A stretch of 64,000 nt of DNA from Comamonadaceae bacterium (lineage in GTDB: Bacteria > Pseudomonadota > Gammaproteobacteria > Burkholderiales > Burkholderiaceae_C): contig JAIYAR010000013.1 of the NCBI GenBank assembly GCA_027488985.1, positions 186,001 through 250,000 of the forward strand, read 5' to 3'. This document shows, piece by piece, positions 63,497 to 64,000 of this stretch; positions within the stretch are counted from its first letter, which is position 1, and each line of letters begins with the position of its first letter. A program made the translations under genes and the position numbers. The notes beneath the pieces are model-generated. The model searched no databases. It was not told where the DNA came from and was given only the letters and a program-made list of their open reading frames with translations.

Positions 63497-64000
63497 ATGC
63501 AAGCCGTTGTCTACGAAGCCTTCTCCGCCCCACCGCGTCTGCAAACCGTGCCAGACCCGACGCCGGAGACGCATGGCGTGGTCGTGAAGGTGCAGGCTAC
63601 CGGCGTGTGCCGCAGCGACTGGCATGGTTGGGTGGGGCATGACACCGACATCGTGCTGCCCCATGTGCCAGGCCACGAGCTGGCGGGCACGGTGGAAGCC
63701 GTGGGCAAAGACGTGACCCGCTGGAAGGTGGGCGACCGCGTCACCGTGCCTTTTGTGGGCGGCTGCGGCAGTTGCCCGGAGTGCCACTCCGGCAACCAGC
63801 AGGTCTGCGAAAAGCAGTTCCAGCCCGGCTTCACCCACTGGGGTTCGTTCGCGCAATACGTGTCCATCCACAAGGCAGACCTGAACCTTGTGGCTCTGCC
63901 CGAGAGCCTGGACTTTGCCACCGCCGCCAGCCTGGGATGCCGCTTTGTAACCTCCTTCCGCGCGGTGGTCGATCAGGGCAAGACCTCGGCGGGCCAATGG
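63497..64000 (+). CDS. Zinc-dependent medium-chain alcohol dehydrogenase (partial)
   Basis: The reading frame starts at 63497, with AAGGA six bases upstream, and runs off the right edge after 168 codons. Catalytic-zinc ligands are C38 ([11 protein letters not shown]) and H60-E61 (HVPGHELAG). A structural zinc site is C90, C93, C96 and C104 ([17 protein letters not shown]). It therefore belongs to the classical GroES-like zinc ADH family; the substrate and cofactor-binding domain are beyond the window. Confidence 0.92.
   Translation, partial: MQAVVYEAFSAPPRLQTVPDPTPETHGVVVKVQATGVCRSDWHGWVGHDTDIVLPHVPGHELAGTVEAVGKDVTRWKVGDRVTVPFVGGCGSCPECHSGNQQVCEKQFQPGFTHWGSFAQYVSIHKADLNLVALPESLDFATAASLGCRFVTSFRAVVDQGKTSAGQW

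Overview
The window reads as a GC-rich chromosomal segment of a betaproteobacterium, most probably order Burkholderiales, family Comamonadaceae (Rhodoferax, Curvibacter or Acidovorax-like). The basis is a long RpoD with a Lys/Ala/Pro-rich N-terminal tail, a Tat-exported HiPIP, the kynurenine (kynU-kynA) set with a divergent Lrp-type regulator, the PerM-hda-HAD-pcnB-folK operon, and short palindromic repeats of a kind I associate with this family (from memory, not checked). It is housekeeping-dense: no tRNA, rRNA, insertion sequence, prophage or CRISPR array was seen, and no gap between genes exceeds about 300 bases. The first gene (periplasmic solute-binding protein) and the last (zinc alcohol dehydrogenase) are cut by the window edges.

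Layout. 0-11 kb: solute-binding protein, rpoD, aroE, a ComFB-like protein, a winged-helix regulator, an FKBP, then grpE-dnaK-dnaJ with sigma-32-like promoters, trhO and a GST. 11-21 kb: DUF1631 protein, nitronate monooxygenase-like enzyme, acyl-CoA dehydrogenase, etfB-etfA, HDAC-family deacetylase and MscS-type channel. 21-29 kb: a MoxR-DUF58-TgpA operon, a DUF945 protein, MltB and a SPOR-domain protein. 29-45.5 kb: HDOD protein and then two versions of an ATP-grasp/alpha-E/transglutaminase system. One is split (alpha-E, ATP-grasp, transglutaminase-DUF2126) and one is fused (ATP-grasp-alpha-E fusion plus a transglutaminase). comEC, a membrane AbrB protein, a ParA-like ATPase, HiPIP and a flavin reductase lie between them. 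45.5-57.5 kb: RidA-like protein, the folK-pcnB-HAD-hda-perM operon divergent from purM, a second ParA-like ATPase, sirB1-murJ, a dual-receiver diguanylate cyclase, rpsT and a DUF3579 protein. 57.5-64 kb: argD-argF, kynR, kynU, kynA, a DinB protein and the ADH.

The most unusual feature is a dispersed palindromic element of about 40-60 bases, found 15 times by eye. Eight copies are intergenic, and two of these form the apparent terminators of rpoD and of the nitronate monooxygenase gene. Seven copies lie inside intact reading frames: DUF58, the mltB signal peptide, comEC twice, the fused ATP-grasp, the HAD hydrolase and argF. This suggests a small mobile-like element tolerated as protein insertions. 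The second notable system is the doubled ATP-grasp/alpha-E/transglutaminase locus, without the Anbu proteasome-like partner often reported next to it. Readable regulatory sites include a perfect FNR-type box before the HiPIP gene, a perfect 16-base palindrome before etfBA, and two inverted repeats in the kynR-kynU divergent region.
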